DNA of 64,000 nt from Thalassobacillus sp. CUG 92003 (GCF_013618635.1 NZ_JABLSJ010000001.1:186001-250000); one strand, 5' to 3'. Counted from the first letter of the stretch, positions 35,809 through 44,492 are shown. Notes: generated by a model from the sequence alone, not told the origin. Made by a program: numbers and translations.

Positions 35809-36681
35809 ATGTTCACAATTGGAGTTGATATCGGAGGAACAAAAATAAAGATAGGTTTGCTATCAGGGGGACATCTTGTTAAAGAAAAAACGATTGAAAC
35901 ACCTAAAGAAAACGTAATAAAAAAATTGACCACTGCAATAATAGAGGTCGCGCAAAAGGAATATATTCAGGGTATTGGGGTAGCTTCTGCAGGTATTGTC
36001 GATATGGAAAAGGGTTTGATCCAACGAGCTGCTAACCTGCCTGTTTTAGAAGGTGTTCCAGTTAAATCCATTTTAGAGGAAACCTTTCAAGTTCCGGTAA
36101 TTATCGGGAACGATGCCAATTGTGCAGCATGGGCTGAGGGGGAGATAGGTGCTGCACAATCGGTGAACAGCTTTATCTGTGTAACGCTAGGAACAGGGAT
36201 TGGGAGTGGAATCATTCTTAATGGTGAACTCGTCCAAGGAAAAAATGGTTATGGTGGGGAAGTCGGTCATATGACTATTATTCCAAATGGATTGTTATGT
36301 GGCTGTGGGAGAAGAGGGTGTTGGGAGGCATATGCTTCCGGAAAGGCATTAGAAGGAAAAATAGCTGAAAATGAATTATTGTCAGAAAAACACTACCATC
36401 CTAAAGAGTTATTTAAACAATATAAGCATCAGTCTTCCTGCAAAATAATAGTCGATCACTTTATAGATTACTTATCGATGGGGATAACAAACCTTCAATA
36501 TGTCTTTGATCCAGAGCGTATTGTGATAGGCGGAGGGATCATAGATTCAGGTGATCAGTGGTGGGAGGGATTTATAAATACGTTAAAAAATAAATCCTCT
36601 ATACCCATTGATGTACAACGTGCCAGGCTGAACAATAATGCAAGCATGATTGGGGCAAGTTATTTAGCAGTAAAAGAATAG
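35809..36681 (+). CDS. ROK-family sugar kinase
   Basis: 290 residues from ATG 35809 (AGGAG 9 bp upstream). ATP motif VDIGGTKIKIGLL at 6-18. Catalytic Asp102 in GNDANCAAWAEGE; the zinc site is His154 with C164, C166 and C171 (CGCGRRGCWEA). No helix-turn-helix at the N terminus, so a kinase rather than a ROK repressor. Likely substrates are N-acetylmannosamine, N-acetylglucosamine or glucose; the following NagA gene favours an N-acetylhexosamine. Confidence 0.88.
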   Translation: MFTIGVDIGGTKIKIGLLSGGHLVKEKTIETPKENVIKKLTTAIIEVAQKEYIQGIGVASAGIVDMEKGLIQRAANLPVLEGVPVKSILEETFQVPVIIGNDANCAAWAEGEIGAAQSVNSFICVTLGTGIGSGIILNGELVQGKNGYGGEVGHMTIIPNGLLCGCGRRGCWEAYASGKALEGKIAENELLSEKHYHPKELFKQYKHQSSCKIIVDHFIDYLSMGITNLQYVFDPERIVIGGGIIDSGDQWWEGFINTLKNKSSIPIDVQRARLNNNASMIGASYLAVKE

Positions 36682-36694
36682 AAAGGGGGAATCC

Positions 36695-37846
36695 ATGTAT
36701 TATTTAAAAGGTAATATTATTACGGATGGAAAAGTGATGCCTGACCAGATAATAGAAGTCGATGGATGCAGAATAACTGGAGTCGGAGTAAAGAGACAGA
36801 ACCATGAAGCCCCTATGATAGAAGTGAAAAATGGTTTTATTTGCCCTGGATTCGTTGATATACATTTTCATGGAGTAGATGGGATGGATTTTATGGACGA
36901 GGGGAAAGGTGTTTTTCGGGATATTACCACCCACCTGCCGAAATATGGAATCACCTCCTGTTTAGCTACTTCCAGAACTGCCTCCTTACCTGATATCAAC
37001 GAATTTTTACAAGCTGCTACAAGGTATAACCCTTTAAATCCCGAAGGTGCCAGAATTCTCGGTGTCCATCTAGAAGGCCCTTGGCTCAGTCCAAAATACA
37101 GCGGAGCCCAACGTAAGGAACTTATACGTGCGTTAACCTGGTCGGATGTTATAAGCGTAATTGAGCCCTATCAATCTATCATATCAAAAATGACCATCGC
37201 CCCAGAAGAAGTTAAAGACCCTACCATCATTCCACACCTCGTTTCACTGGGAATACAGGTGTCAGCGGGTCATACTAACGCAAGCATAGAACAAATAAGA
37301 GTGACGATCGAACATGGTTTAAGCCAGCTGACTCACACTTTTAATGCTATGAGTCCTGTGGATCATCGAAGACCTGGAACAGCCGCCGCTGCTTTATATT
37401 TTGAAAATCTGATATGTGAACTGATCACAGATGGTGTGCATGTAGAGTCCCGAATGATTGAACTATTGTACAAAATGAAAAGGAAAGAGAACATCGCCCT
37501 CATTTCTGATTGCACGGGCTATAACCAATTTCCCGACGGCGAGTTCTTGGAAAGAGGCAAAGAATTGGTGAGGAAAGGGAATGAAGTCAGGTTGAAAAAC
37601 GGTTCATTAGCTGGCAGCGCCATTACGTTGAATGAAGGGGTCAAACATGCTATTTCTCAGTGTAATATTCCTCTGGCTGAGGCTGTTTTTATGGCGACAG
37701 AAACACCAGCTAAAGCTGCTGGGACCGATCTCAAAATTGGTAAAATAAAGCCCGGCTTTCTTGCGGATTTTGTTATCTTGGATCAAGATATGGGGGTTAC
37801 AAAAACTATTATTGATGGAAAAGTTATGTATTCAAGTAGTATATGA
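36695..37846 (+). CDS. nagA: N-acetylglucosamine-6-phosphate deacetylase
   Basis: 383 residues, AAAGGGGG before ATG 36695. Amidohydrolase-fold metal ligands and active-site residues as in NagA: HFH at 57-59, Glu127 in GVHLEGPWLS, His193 in SAGHTNAS, His214 in LTHTFNAMS, Asp272 in ISDCTGY. Deacetylates GlcNAc-6-P to GlcN-6-P. Last gene of the catabolic run, 13 bp after the ROK kinase. NagB is not in the window. It indicates that an N-acetylated hexosamine is released from the substrate of the island. Confidence 0.88.
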   Translation: MYYLKGNIITDGKVMPDQIIEVDGCRITGVGVKRQNHEAPMIEVKNGFICPGFVDIHFHGVDGMDFMDEGKGVFRDITTHLPKYGITSCLATSRTASLPDINEFLQAATRYNPLNPEGARILGVHLEGPWLSPKYSGAQRKELIRALTWSDVISVIEPYQSIISKMTIAPEEVKDPTIIPHLVSLGIQVSAGHTNASIEQIRVTIEHGLSQLTHTFNAMSPVDHRRPGTAAAALYFENLICELITDGVHVESRMIELLYKMKRKENIALISDCTGYNQFPDGEFLERGKELVRKGNEVRLKNGSLAGSAITLNEGVKHAISQCNIPLAEAVFMATETPAKAAGTDLKIGKIKPGFLADFVILDQDMGVTKTIIDGKVMYSSSI

Positions 37847-37863
37847 CTGTAAGGTTTTTTTTG

Positions 37864-37933
37864 TCAGGGGTCTTTTCATCATGTATTTCGTGTGAACTGG
37901 TCCTTTATACTGTACATAATAAAAGACTCCTGA
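37864..37933. terminator. long-loop inverted repeat after nagA
   Basis: TCAGGGGTCTTTT and AAAAGACTCCTGA pair at 12 of 13 positions across 44 bases. It lies between nagA and the convergent gene at 37966. Weak terminator candidate. Confidence 0.4.
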
Positions 37934-37965
37934 ACGGCGCCTTTATGCTATGTATGTTTCTTTAA

Positions 37966-38553
37966 TCATAAAGCTTTCATTATTCGAAGCTTACGCGTTT
38001 TATTATTTAATTTTTGAAGATAGTCTATCCAATATGACTCGTCGAAGTCCAATAATTCCTCCTCACTTACATCGGAGTGTTCGTCATTAATATTGATTAA
38101 TGCAGTATTAAACGTTTTAACACTCTTGAGGAATTCCACCTGTTTTTGGTCTAAATTCATGCTGTCAGCCCCGTCCAACTCTTTTTCCAGACTTTCAAAC
38201 GTAAGCATGATATCACTAAGGTGCTGGAGCGCGAGGTTCATTGTTGTATTCCCATTAATCACCGTATTAGCCAAATCACTTAGTTGTATAAAGTCATTTA
38301 AGGTTTCTGAATAAGTTGCATGCAGCATCTTTAAATCTTCTTGGGAGATCTGCTGTTTTTCTAAGGCCTGATCAATAACATGATTGTATTGGGACCAATC
38401 TCGGATGAAGGTGAAGAACGCATGTTCAACTACATACGTTTCGATATACTCGTGATAGATGTTGCTTTGCTTTTTTAGACCATAAGTGTATGTTGCAAAC
38501 GCTAATACGAAGACCACCGTTATTCCTATTAAAATTCTTTTATTCGTAAACAT
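37966..38553 (-). CDS. membrane-anchored protein of unknown function
   Basis: 195 residues from the ATG at 38553 (AAGTGAGG 5 bp upstream). One N-terminal hydrophobic segment (RILIGITVVFVLAFATYTYG) is followed by a mostly helical, acidic, probably extracellular domain with many Asn, Gln and Glu residues (VINGNTTMNLALQHLSDIML). No family recognised. It is convergent with nagA and probably independent of the island. Confidence 0.65.
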   Translation of the reverse strand: MFTNKRILIGITVVFVLAFATYTYGLKKQSNIYHEYIETYVVEHAFFTFIRDWSQYNHVIDQALEKQQISQEDLKMLHATYSETLNDFIQLSDLANTVINGNTTMNLALQHLSDIMLTFESLEKELDGADSMNLDQKQVEFLKSVKTFNTALININDEHSDVSEEELLDFDESYWIDYLQKLNNKTRKLRIMKAL

Positions 38554-38769
38554 AAAAACCTCACTTGAGAAGGATATCAAAAATGAAATAAGCCATGAGT
38601 ACGGATATTAAAAGCCCTATTACTCCTATTAATAACTGTTGACAAAATGACAATAACCTCACCACCTGCTAGTAATTGTAAAATAAACGAAAATAAATAG
38701 CAATATAGTTCTAGGTAATAATTTCTATTATGCCGCAACCTTCTATTTATGATCAAGTAATAGCGAAAT

Positions 38770-39110
38770 GCGTGCCATGCTTCAACAATACCGTGCCAAG
38801 ATAAAAAATCATTCTCATTTTCTTTGATTTACATTCCGTTATGCTAGATTTCCGAGTCGGACTCACCAGGTTACGATCCAGTTAGCTCGATATTCATGCC
38901 GACGCGCTTGTTAGCTATGGTTTATGCCAAATTGAAGACATTCTTTCCAAATTAGACCATCACCGATCCAGTTAAGTTCATCACCATGCCAAAACTAGAT
39001 GTGTTTAAGCTGAATCGAAGAACTTACATTCCTGAGGTTATTTATGAGCCGGGATAGTGGATTTACATGCAGCCGACAGAGGTATACATTCCGATAACAA
39101 AGCTTCAAGA
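38770..39110. repeat. decayed array of the CC(A/G)AA repeat family
   Basis: Within the 710-bp gap before 39264, elements such as TTCATGCCGACG, TTTATGCCAAAT, CTTTCCAAAT, ACCGATCCAG, ACCATGCCAAAA and TTACATTCCTGA recur, roughly 20-25 bp apart but irregular. They match the better preserved arrays at 43136, 50640, 61180 and 61890. No gene is seen in the gap. Confidence 0.5.
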
Positions 39111-39164
39111 TAAAAATATCTATTCTTCATTATCTGTATGCTCAATTGAGAGAGGATCTAAAAC

Positions 39165-39190
39165 ATCTCAAACAATGCAGTGTTTGAGAT
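39165..39190. promoter_or_regulatory. perfect inverted repeat, likely operator
   Basis: ATCTCAAACA and TGTTTGAGAT pair perfectly around ATGCAG, 74 bp before the Gfo/Idh pair. No T tract follows, which favours an operator over a terminator. No regulator gene is adjacent. Confidence 0.55.
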
Positions 39191-39263
39191 TGAATACCCA
39201 TTTTGCCGGATAACTCCCTTATAATGGAGTTGGGATTCATCAACAGTAAAAAGGAGGGATGGC

Positions 39264-40286
39264 ATGCTGAATGTAGCATTGCTGAGTAAATGGCATGTCC
39301 ATGCCGGCGACTATGCCGCTCAGGCAGAAAATCATCCAGAAGTGGCCATCAAGGTCGTCTGGGATGAGGATGTAGAGCGGGGGCGTCAGTGGGCAGAACA
39401 ATTGAACGTCTCATTTGAACAAGACCTTGAAGCAATCTGGCAAGATGACGCCATCGACGGGGTGATCGTCGATACGCCGACCCGTGACCATACGGACATC
39501 CTGCTGCAAGCAGCGGAGAACGGCAAACATATTTTCACCGAAAAAGTCTTGGCCTTCTCTGTCAGAGAGTGTGACCGGATTGCGGATGCAGTCCGAGAAC
39601 AAGAAGTAGAATTGATGGTCTCCTTGCCAAGGCTTACAGAATCTTATTACTTATACGCTCAAGATGTGATCGATAAAGGCTTGCTTGGAGATTTGACCTC
39701 CATCAGATGCAGGCTTTCACATAATGGAGCTGTTCCTACTAGTAGTCATCCTGAAGGGTGGCTCCCTAGTCATTTTTTCAACTTGGATGAAACTGGAGGG
39801 GGTGCATTGATCGACCTTGGCGCTCATCCTATTTATCTATTGAATCGTCTTGCAGGACCCCCGGAAGCTGTCATGGCCAGACTGAACTCGTTTTATGACC
39901 GGGACGTAGACGATCAAGCTGCCGTGATTGTTGAATATCAATCAGGTGCACTTGGTGTAATAGAAACCGGTTTTACTTCAGCCAGCAGCCCTTTCCAATT
40001 GGAACTCTATGGAACTGAGGGAGCATTGATGATTGAAGATGATGAAGTAAGGTTGAAAAGTAGAAAAGTAGACGAAGCAGGTTGGCTTTTATCTGAAGAA
40101 TTGCCACAAGCACAGCCCATGCCGTTTGAACAATGGGTGGACGCTATATTGAAGCGAGGGGACTCATCCATTTACTATAATGACGCCCGGCAATTGACCT
40201 GGATGAATGAGGCTGCCCAGCGCTCCCATGAAACTGAACAAAGAGTCACAAGGAAACAGATGGAAGGGGAATGGACACATGACTGA
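39264..40286 (+). CDS. Gfo/Idh/MocA-family oxidoreductase
   Basis: 340 residues, ATG behind AAGGAGGG. N terminus NVALLSKWHVHAGDYAAQA lacks the full GxGxxG, FTEKVLAFSVREC has Glu-Lys followed by Val instead of Pro, and GGGALIDLGAHPIYLLNRLA is the substrate-domain motif. First gene of a two-gene operon with the next Gfo/Idh, overlapping by 8 bp. Likely a sugar or inositol-type dehydrogenase; substrate unknown. Confidence 0.83.
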   Translation: MLNVALLSKWHVHAGDYAAQAENHPEVAIKVVWDEDVERGRQWAEQLNVSFEQDLEAIWQDDAIDGVIVDTPTRDHTDILLQAAENGKHIFTEKVLAFSVRECDRIADAVREQEVELMVSLPRLTESYYLYAQDVIDKGLLGDLTSIRCRLSHNGAVPTSSHPEGWLPSHFFNLDETGGGALIDLGAHPIYLLNRLAGPPEAVMARLNSFYDRDVDDQAAVIVEYQSGALGVIETGFTSASSPFQLELYGTEGALMIEDDEVRLKSRKVDEAGWLLSEELPQAQPMPFEQWVDAILKRGDSSIYYNDARQLTWMNEAAQRSHETEQRVTRKQMEGEWTHD

Positions 40287-41349
40287 AAAACTAAAAGTAG
40301 GCATCATAGGGGGAGGCGGTATCGCCCAAGGAGCCCATCTGCCGAATTACGTGAAACATCAGGATAAAGTTGAAATCGTGGCCGTAACAGACGTTGTTAA
40401 GAAAACGGCGGAAGAATGTGCGGAGCTGTTTTCAGTTCCACATACCTTCACCGATTATAAAACCATGTTCCGTGATTGTGACCTGGACGCCGTAAGTGTC
40501 TGCACCCCGAATAAATTCCATGCCGATGCAGCTATTGCGGCATTGGAAGCAGGCTGCCATGTTCTTTGTGAGAAACCGCCAGCCATGAATGTAGCAGAAG
40601 CGACCGCCATGGCCGAAGCAGCCAAAAAACACAACAAAATCTTGAGCTATGGCTTCCATTTCCGGTATGCCCCTGAAGTGATAACATTAAAACGGTTTAC
40701 CGACGCTGGTGAGCTGGGTGGCATCTATGCAGCTAGCATTCGAGCAGTCAGAAGACGCGGAATACCGGGTTGGGGCGTTTTCACAAATAAAGATCTGCAA
40801 GGAGGCGGCCCACTAATTGATATCGGCGTTCACATGCTCGATGCCGCCCTTTATCTGATGGACTATCCCGAACCAGAATCGGTTTTCGGTGCCACCTATC
40901 AAAAAATTGGCAACCGCAAAGGCGTAGGCTTGATGGGAGATTGGGATTGGGAGTCATTTTCAATCGAAGATATGGCCAGAGGCATGATTCGATTTAAAAA
41001 TGGCGCCACCATCATGCTGGAGACAGCTTTTGCAGCGAACGTCGAAAAAGATGATGTCATGAACGTTTCGTTGATGGGAGATGAAGGTGGAGCAGATGTG
41101 TTTCCACTGAAAATCTATCAAGAAAAGCATGATGCCCTCATCGATGTATCTCCTGCTTATTTACCGAAGAAGGGCTACCATGAGCTCGAGGTAGAAAGCT
41201 TTGTGAATGGCTGTCTCACTGGTGAAGCACCGATCAGCACCCCTGAGCAAGGCGTGGTCATACAAAAAATTATCAATGGGTTCTATGAATCTGCTAAAAC
41301 AGGTAAAGCAGTGAAGATAGATGATTCTGAAGATGAGTCTAAGCTATAG
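40279..41349 (+). CDS. Gfo/Idh/MocA-family oxidoreductase
   Basis: 356 residues from ATG 40279 (GAAGGGGA 8 bp upstream), inside the end of the preceding gene; an upstream frame start at 40207 is rejected. VGIIGGGGIAQGAHLPNY is a full Rossmann motif, then VLCEKPPAMNVAEAT and GGGPLIDIGVHMLDAALYLM. Same subfamily as the product at 30566 (both contain a K-x-GNR stretch in the middle and similar C termini). Suggests a second locus for a related substrate. Confidence 0.85.
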   Translation: MTEKLKVGIIGGGGIAQGAHLPNYVKHQDKVEIVAVTDVVKKTAEECAELFSVPHTFTDYKTMFRDCDLDAVSVCTPNKFHADAAIAALEAGCHVLCEKPPAMNVAEATAMAEAAKKHNKILSYGFHFRYAPEVITLKRFTDAGELGGIYAASIRAVRRRGIPGWGVFTNKDLQGGGPLIDIGVHMLDAALYLMDYPEPESVFGATYQKIGNRKGVGLMGDWDWESFSIEDMARGMIRFKNGATIMLETAFAANVEKDDVMNVSLMGDEGGADVFPLKIYQEKHDALIDVSPAYLPKKGYHELEVESFVNGCLTGEAPISTPEQGVVIQKIINGFYESAKTGKAVKIDDSEDESKL

Positions 41350-41363
41350 GTGAGGAGCAGGAT

Positions 41364-41573
41364 CGCCCAAATCTAGTCCAATCGCCCAAGTAGAGGAAAA
41401 ACCGCCCAAGCTGGGGTGAGAATCGCCCAAGGTAGAGGTGAAATCGCCCAAGCCGGAGCCGATCGCCCAAGTCGGGAGCAGAACCGCCCAAGCGTGGCAT
41501 GCAATCGCCCAAGTAGAGGAAAAACCGCCCAAGTTGGGGTAAGAATCGCCCAAACAGGCGTCGACCGCCCATG
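41364..41573. repeat. array of 11 CGCCCAAG-type repeats spaced 19-21 bp
   Basis: The core CGCCCAAG (or CGCCCAA/CGCCCAT) starts at 41364, 41383, 41403, 41424, 41445, 41464, 41485, 41506, 41526, 41547 and 41566. Between cores the sequence is variable but purine-rich (for example TAGAGGAAAAA, CTGGGGTGAGAAT). It begins 15 bp after the Gfo/Idh stop codon and ends just before a terminator. All frames stay partly open because the period is near 21, but I do not call a gene. Confidence 0.85.
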
Positions 41574-41637
41574 TTGGGAGCAGATTCTTCAAAGTTTGAG
41601 GTGAAATTATGCACATTCAAACAACGTGTCTCAACGA

Positions 41638-41663
41638 AAAAGGCGCCTGAGCGGCGCCTTTTA
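41638..41663. terminator. GC-rich bidirectional terminator
   Basis: GGCGCC and GGCGCC around TGAGC, flanked by AAAA on the left and TTTTAT on the right. It serves the Gfo/Idh operon and the convergent cupin gene. Confidence 0.75.
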
Positions 41664-42311
41664 TCAATAAGGATAGTAATACGGGTAATAGTAAGCATGA
41701 TTTTGATGCTGGTAATACCTTTGGGAAGCATTAGGATGCTGCATGTTCATGTGCTGGCCCATCGTCTGGGAGGCGGCACATTCCTCGGTCGGACCGATAA
41801 TAATGGTCTGATCATGCAACGGGGCGATAGCTTCTTGGAATTTTTCAGGATTTATGCAATACGTATGAGCAAACACTTCGACTGGCGTTTTAGTCAGCAG
41901 GTCAGAACCGAAGATGTATTCAGGATAAGGGGCGTCGAAAATGGCGAGCAAGTGCGTATTGTTTTGGCTTGCTTCTTCCCAGTGCCACCAGCCCTGCGGA
42001 ATGTTCGCCACTTCGCCGGGCGTGATTGGGATATTGGTTACTTCGTTGGTGAACGGATTAATAAAAGAAACTACAGCCGATCCGCTTATACAGTACACCA
42101 GCTCTGAAGCATTTTGATGGTAATGGGGTTCGACCACATGCCCCTGGCTTAAGTAAATATCCAGCAATGACGTATTGCCGAGCGTATTTAAATTGTCCCT
42201 TCCCAGTCGATTAATATAGTTGTCTGCGTTCCGCGTGAACAATCGGTTCGTGTTGAGATCAAAAAAGTACTCTGCAACTGGGCCAGGACCGTTCATGTAT
42301 GAGTTAACCAT
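41664..42311 (-). CDS. cupin domain protein with tyrosine-proline tail
   Basis: 215 residues, ATG behind GGAGATG. Cupin motif 1 is PHYHQNASELVYCISGSA (His, His, Glu ligands) and motif 2 NIPQGWWHWEEAS. The last nine residues are YYYPYYYPY, preceded by a His/Gln/Asn-rich stretch, as seen in some spore-coat-associated proteins. Germin/oxalate-decarboxylase-like single cupin. A role in the spore or cell surface is inference from the tail. Confidence 0.78.
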   Translation of the reverse strand: MVNSYMNGPGPVAEYFFDLNTNRLFTRNADNYINRLGRDNLNTLGNTSLLDIYLSQGHVVEPHYHQNASELVYCISGSAVVSFINPFTNEVTNIPITPGEVANIPQGWWHWEEASQNNTHLLAIFDAPYPEYIFGSDLLTKTPVEVFAHTYCINPEKFQEAIAPLHDQTIIIGPTEECAASQTMGQHMNMQHPNASQRYYQHQNHAYYYPYYYPY

Positions 42312-42456
42312 AACTATTCATCTCCATCTCATGAAAAGAATTACCAATTCATCTTATGATGGAGAGGGAGGGTTGTGACACTTGCCTATGTGTGAAGTGA
42401 ATGAACAGGGGATTTAGGCTGCCACATTATCGATATCTGAAAGGTAGGAGGACAAC

Positions 42457-42543
42457 CTATCTTTTTTTCACGATTGTCCCCCCTGTAATTAAAATAAAAA
42501 AAATCGCGACCACATAGATGATTAAATAATCTATGTTTAGCAT
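42457..42543 (-). CDS. possible 28-residue membrane peptide
   Basis: ATG at 42543, product begins MLNIDYLIIYVVAIFF and ends VKKR: one hydrophobic helix with a basic tail. It lies 11 bp past the stop of the small membrane protein at 42555. No clear ribosome binding site, so it may be fortuitous. Confidence 0.3.
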   Translation of the reverse strand: MLNIDYLIIYVVAIFFILITGGTIVKKR

Positions 42544-42554
42544 ACTTATTGCAG

Positions 42555-42737
42555 CTACATATTCGACACATCCACCGTTTCGCCCTTGTTTATTTTTCTG
42601 TTTCTTATGAGTTCCGCAATGCTAAATCCAACTATGCTACCTGCTAAGGCAACCCATGGAATTTGACCGACCAGTAATCCAATTATGATATTAACGACTG
42701 ACAGAGCGAGAACAACCCTTATAAAATGACTTTTCAC
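42555..42737 (-). CDS. small two-helix membrane protein
   Basis: 60 residues from the GTG at 42737, with AAAGGGG about 10 bp upstream; a TTG at 42770 is in frame. Two hydrophobic segments (VVLALSVVNIIIGLLVG and WVALAGSIVGFSIAELI) and a charged tail. Function unknown. Confidence 0.55.
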   Translation of the reverse strand: MKSHFIRVVLALSVVNIIIGLLVGQIPWVALAGSIVGFSIAELIRNRKINKGETVDVSNM

Positions 42738-42856
42738 TTTTAAAGATCCCCTTTCGTTAAAGTTCTCCAATTCAAGGTTCGTTATGTAAATAAATGTATG
42801 ATAAGGTTTAATATGGTTTTGATAATAACATAGTTAAAATACATTGGGGGACAAGA

Positions 42857-43093
42857 ATGAGACGCAGGTTGTTTCATATTCTCAACATAATCGTTCTAAT
42901 TCTTATGACAGTATTTAATTTTTTTGCCTGGTTTGGAAATGCGATGAGTCAAGTTTCGTTTGCCGGAATTGATTTCTCAATAATGACTTCTTATATATGG
43001 TGGGGACTTTTTTATTTCATCCAATTTCAAAAGAAAAATACGTATTGGGGATCTATTTGGTTTGCCCTTTCACTCGTTGTTCTCTGGTATTGA
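42857..43093 (+). CDS. small membrane protein, unknown
   Basis: 78 residues, ATG 6 bp after GGGGGA. Hydrophobic segments at HILNIIVLILMTVFNFFAWF, TSYIWWGLFYFIQF and SIWFALSLVVLWY. No family recognised. It is followed by a repeat array, like several other 3' gene ends in the window. Confidence 0.6.
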   Translation: MRRRLFHILNIIVLILMTVFNFFAWFGNAMSQVSFAGIDFSIMTSYIWWGLFYFIQFQKKNTYWGSIWFALSLVVLWY

Positions 43094-43135
43094 CTATTTG
43101 GCGGGGGTTCTTCCGTTTATTATTGGTTGATCGAC

Positions 43136-43890
43136 TAGCAAGTTCCTGCCACAACCACACATGCTCCGAGCCCCGCCATAACTACGAGCCCAAAATAGAG
43201 CTTTATAAGCCAATCTGTATTAAATACAAGCCAACCCGGGAGCGGATCAATCCCGGCACTCACACTTGGCTTTCGCACTAGAGCATTACAGGCGAAACTG
43301 GTGAGAATACGAGCCAACATCACCTGAATACAAGCCCAATCAGAGAGAGTTTAAGCTAGCAGCAGGTTGAGCCATCTGTTATGTGCCGGTTTAGGAGACA
43401 TTCATGCCGAATGAGAGCATCACCAAGCCACTTTCCAGCATGACCGCGCCAATAGCTGGATTTTTCATGCCAAATTCGGATGTTAATAATCCTGAGCATA
43501 TTTACGGGCTAAAACGATGCGCTTTCAAGCCAATCTGTACCAAATATAAGCCAACCCGGGAGTGTATCAAGCCAGGACCTGACACTTGGCCTTCGAACTA
43601 AAGCATTACAGGCGAAACTGGTGAGAATACGAGCCAACATCACCTGAATACAAGCCCAATCAGAGCAGATATAATCCAGCAGCAGCCAGCAAGCCTGTTT
43701 ACATGCCAATCTACGAAACATTCATGCCGAAACCGCTCAGCACCGAGCCACCGCACAGCCTCACCACGCCACTACTTAAATTTTTCCGGCCAAATCAACA
43801 CATTTACATTCCCCACCCTAGTTACGAGCCAACCCAAACCATTTATAATCCCTCCCGCCTCAAATACAGTCCACCAAACCCTCATCAAAA
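43136..43890. repeat. CC(A/G)AA-family repeat array with an internal 340-bp duplication
   Basis: Degenerate units near 21 bp carry a core such as ACGAGCCA, ATACAAGCCAA, TTCATGCCGAA. The stretch about 43190-43345 recurs at about 43530-43690 (shared AAGCCAACCCGGGAG, CATTACAGGCGAAACTGG, ATACGAGCCAACATCACCTG) with scattered substitutions. Translated in the open frame the units give heptads with proline at a fixed place (YEPKIEL, YKPICIK, YKPTRER), but stops interrupt and there is no ribosome binding site. The gap 43094-43925 holds no gene I accept. Confidence 0.75.
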
Positions 43891-43893
43891 GGA

Positions 43894-43917
43894 AAAATCC
43901 CACCGAGGTGGGATTTA
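43894..43917 (-). terminator. terminator of the GlpP gene
   Basis: AAATCCCACC and GGTGGGATTT with a tiny GA loop; on the minus strand it continues TTTTT. It lies 9 bp past the GlpP stop. Confidence 0.8.
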
Positions 43918-43925
43918 ACAAGCAT

Positions 43926-44492
43926 TTACATATACCAGACTTCGTTGTTCGTGGAGGATATGGCGACCGCACCAGCCTGGAGGGCGGTGACGACGTCGTC
44001 TTTTTCGCAGACGAGGCCGCTTGCGATGATGGGGGTGTCGATTTTATCTTTGACCCAGCCGATGGCTTTGGACATGCCGCCGGGCAGGATTTCGATGAAG
44101 TGGGGGTTGGAGTTGGCGATTTGTTTGTCGATGCTGTGGAAGGAGAAGGAGTCGACGACGAAAAAGCGGTGGATGGTGTAGAAGCCGTAGTTCCGGGCGG
44201 CGTGGACCATTTGGGCTTTTGTGCTGATGATGCCGTCGGCGTTGGTGCTTTCTTTTAAGAATTCCAGGGCGATTTCCTGGTTAGAGGTTCCTTCCAGCAG
44301 GTCGACGTGGACGAAAGCGAATTTGCCGGCTGCTTTAATGCGGTCGACGATTTTGCCGACGTTGATGATGTTGCTATTCAGGATGAAGATGATGGTGCAT
44401 TCGGTTTGAATGGCTTCTTCCAAACCATCGTTGTCTTTTACGGCGGCAATGACCGGGTTTTGTTCCAGGGTCTGGATGACGGTTTCTCTCAT
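43926..44492 (-). CDS. glpP: glycerol-3-phosphate responsive antiterminator
   Basis: 188 residues from the ATG at 44492, behind GAGGAGATAATC. The protein matches the GlpP TIM-barrel family: QNPVIAAVKDNDGLEEAI, IIFILNSNIINVGKIVD, FVHVDLLEGTSNQEIALEFL, GIISTKAQMVHAARNYGF, and EILPGGMSKAIGWV near the phosphate-binding end. Known GlpP binds glycerol-3-phosphate and the leader RNA of glp operons to stop premature termination. It is divergent from the operon at 44763, whose leader carries a strong terminator, so that operon is its likely target. Confidence 0.9.
   Translation of the reverse strand: MRETVIQTLEQNPVIAAVKDNDGLEEAIQTECTIIFILNSNIINVGKIVDRIKAAGKFAFVHVDLLEGTSNQEIALEFLKESTNADGIISTKAQMVHAARNYGFYTIHRFFVVDSFSFHSIDKQIANSNPHFIEILPGGMSKAIGWVKDKIDTPIIASGLVCEKDDVVTALQAGAVAISSTNNEVWYM

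Noticed and set aside
41339-41731. Long minus-strand frames over the CGCCCAAG array (heptads such as LGRFFLY)
   Set aside because: A near-21-bp period keeps frames open by itself. There is no ribosome binding site, and the frame overlaps the terminator and the cupin gene.
43703-43918. Plus-strand frame of 71 codons with proline heptads
   Set aside because: No start signal, interrupted in neighbouring copies, and it runs into the GlpP terminator.
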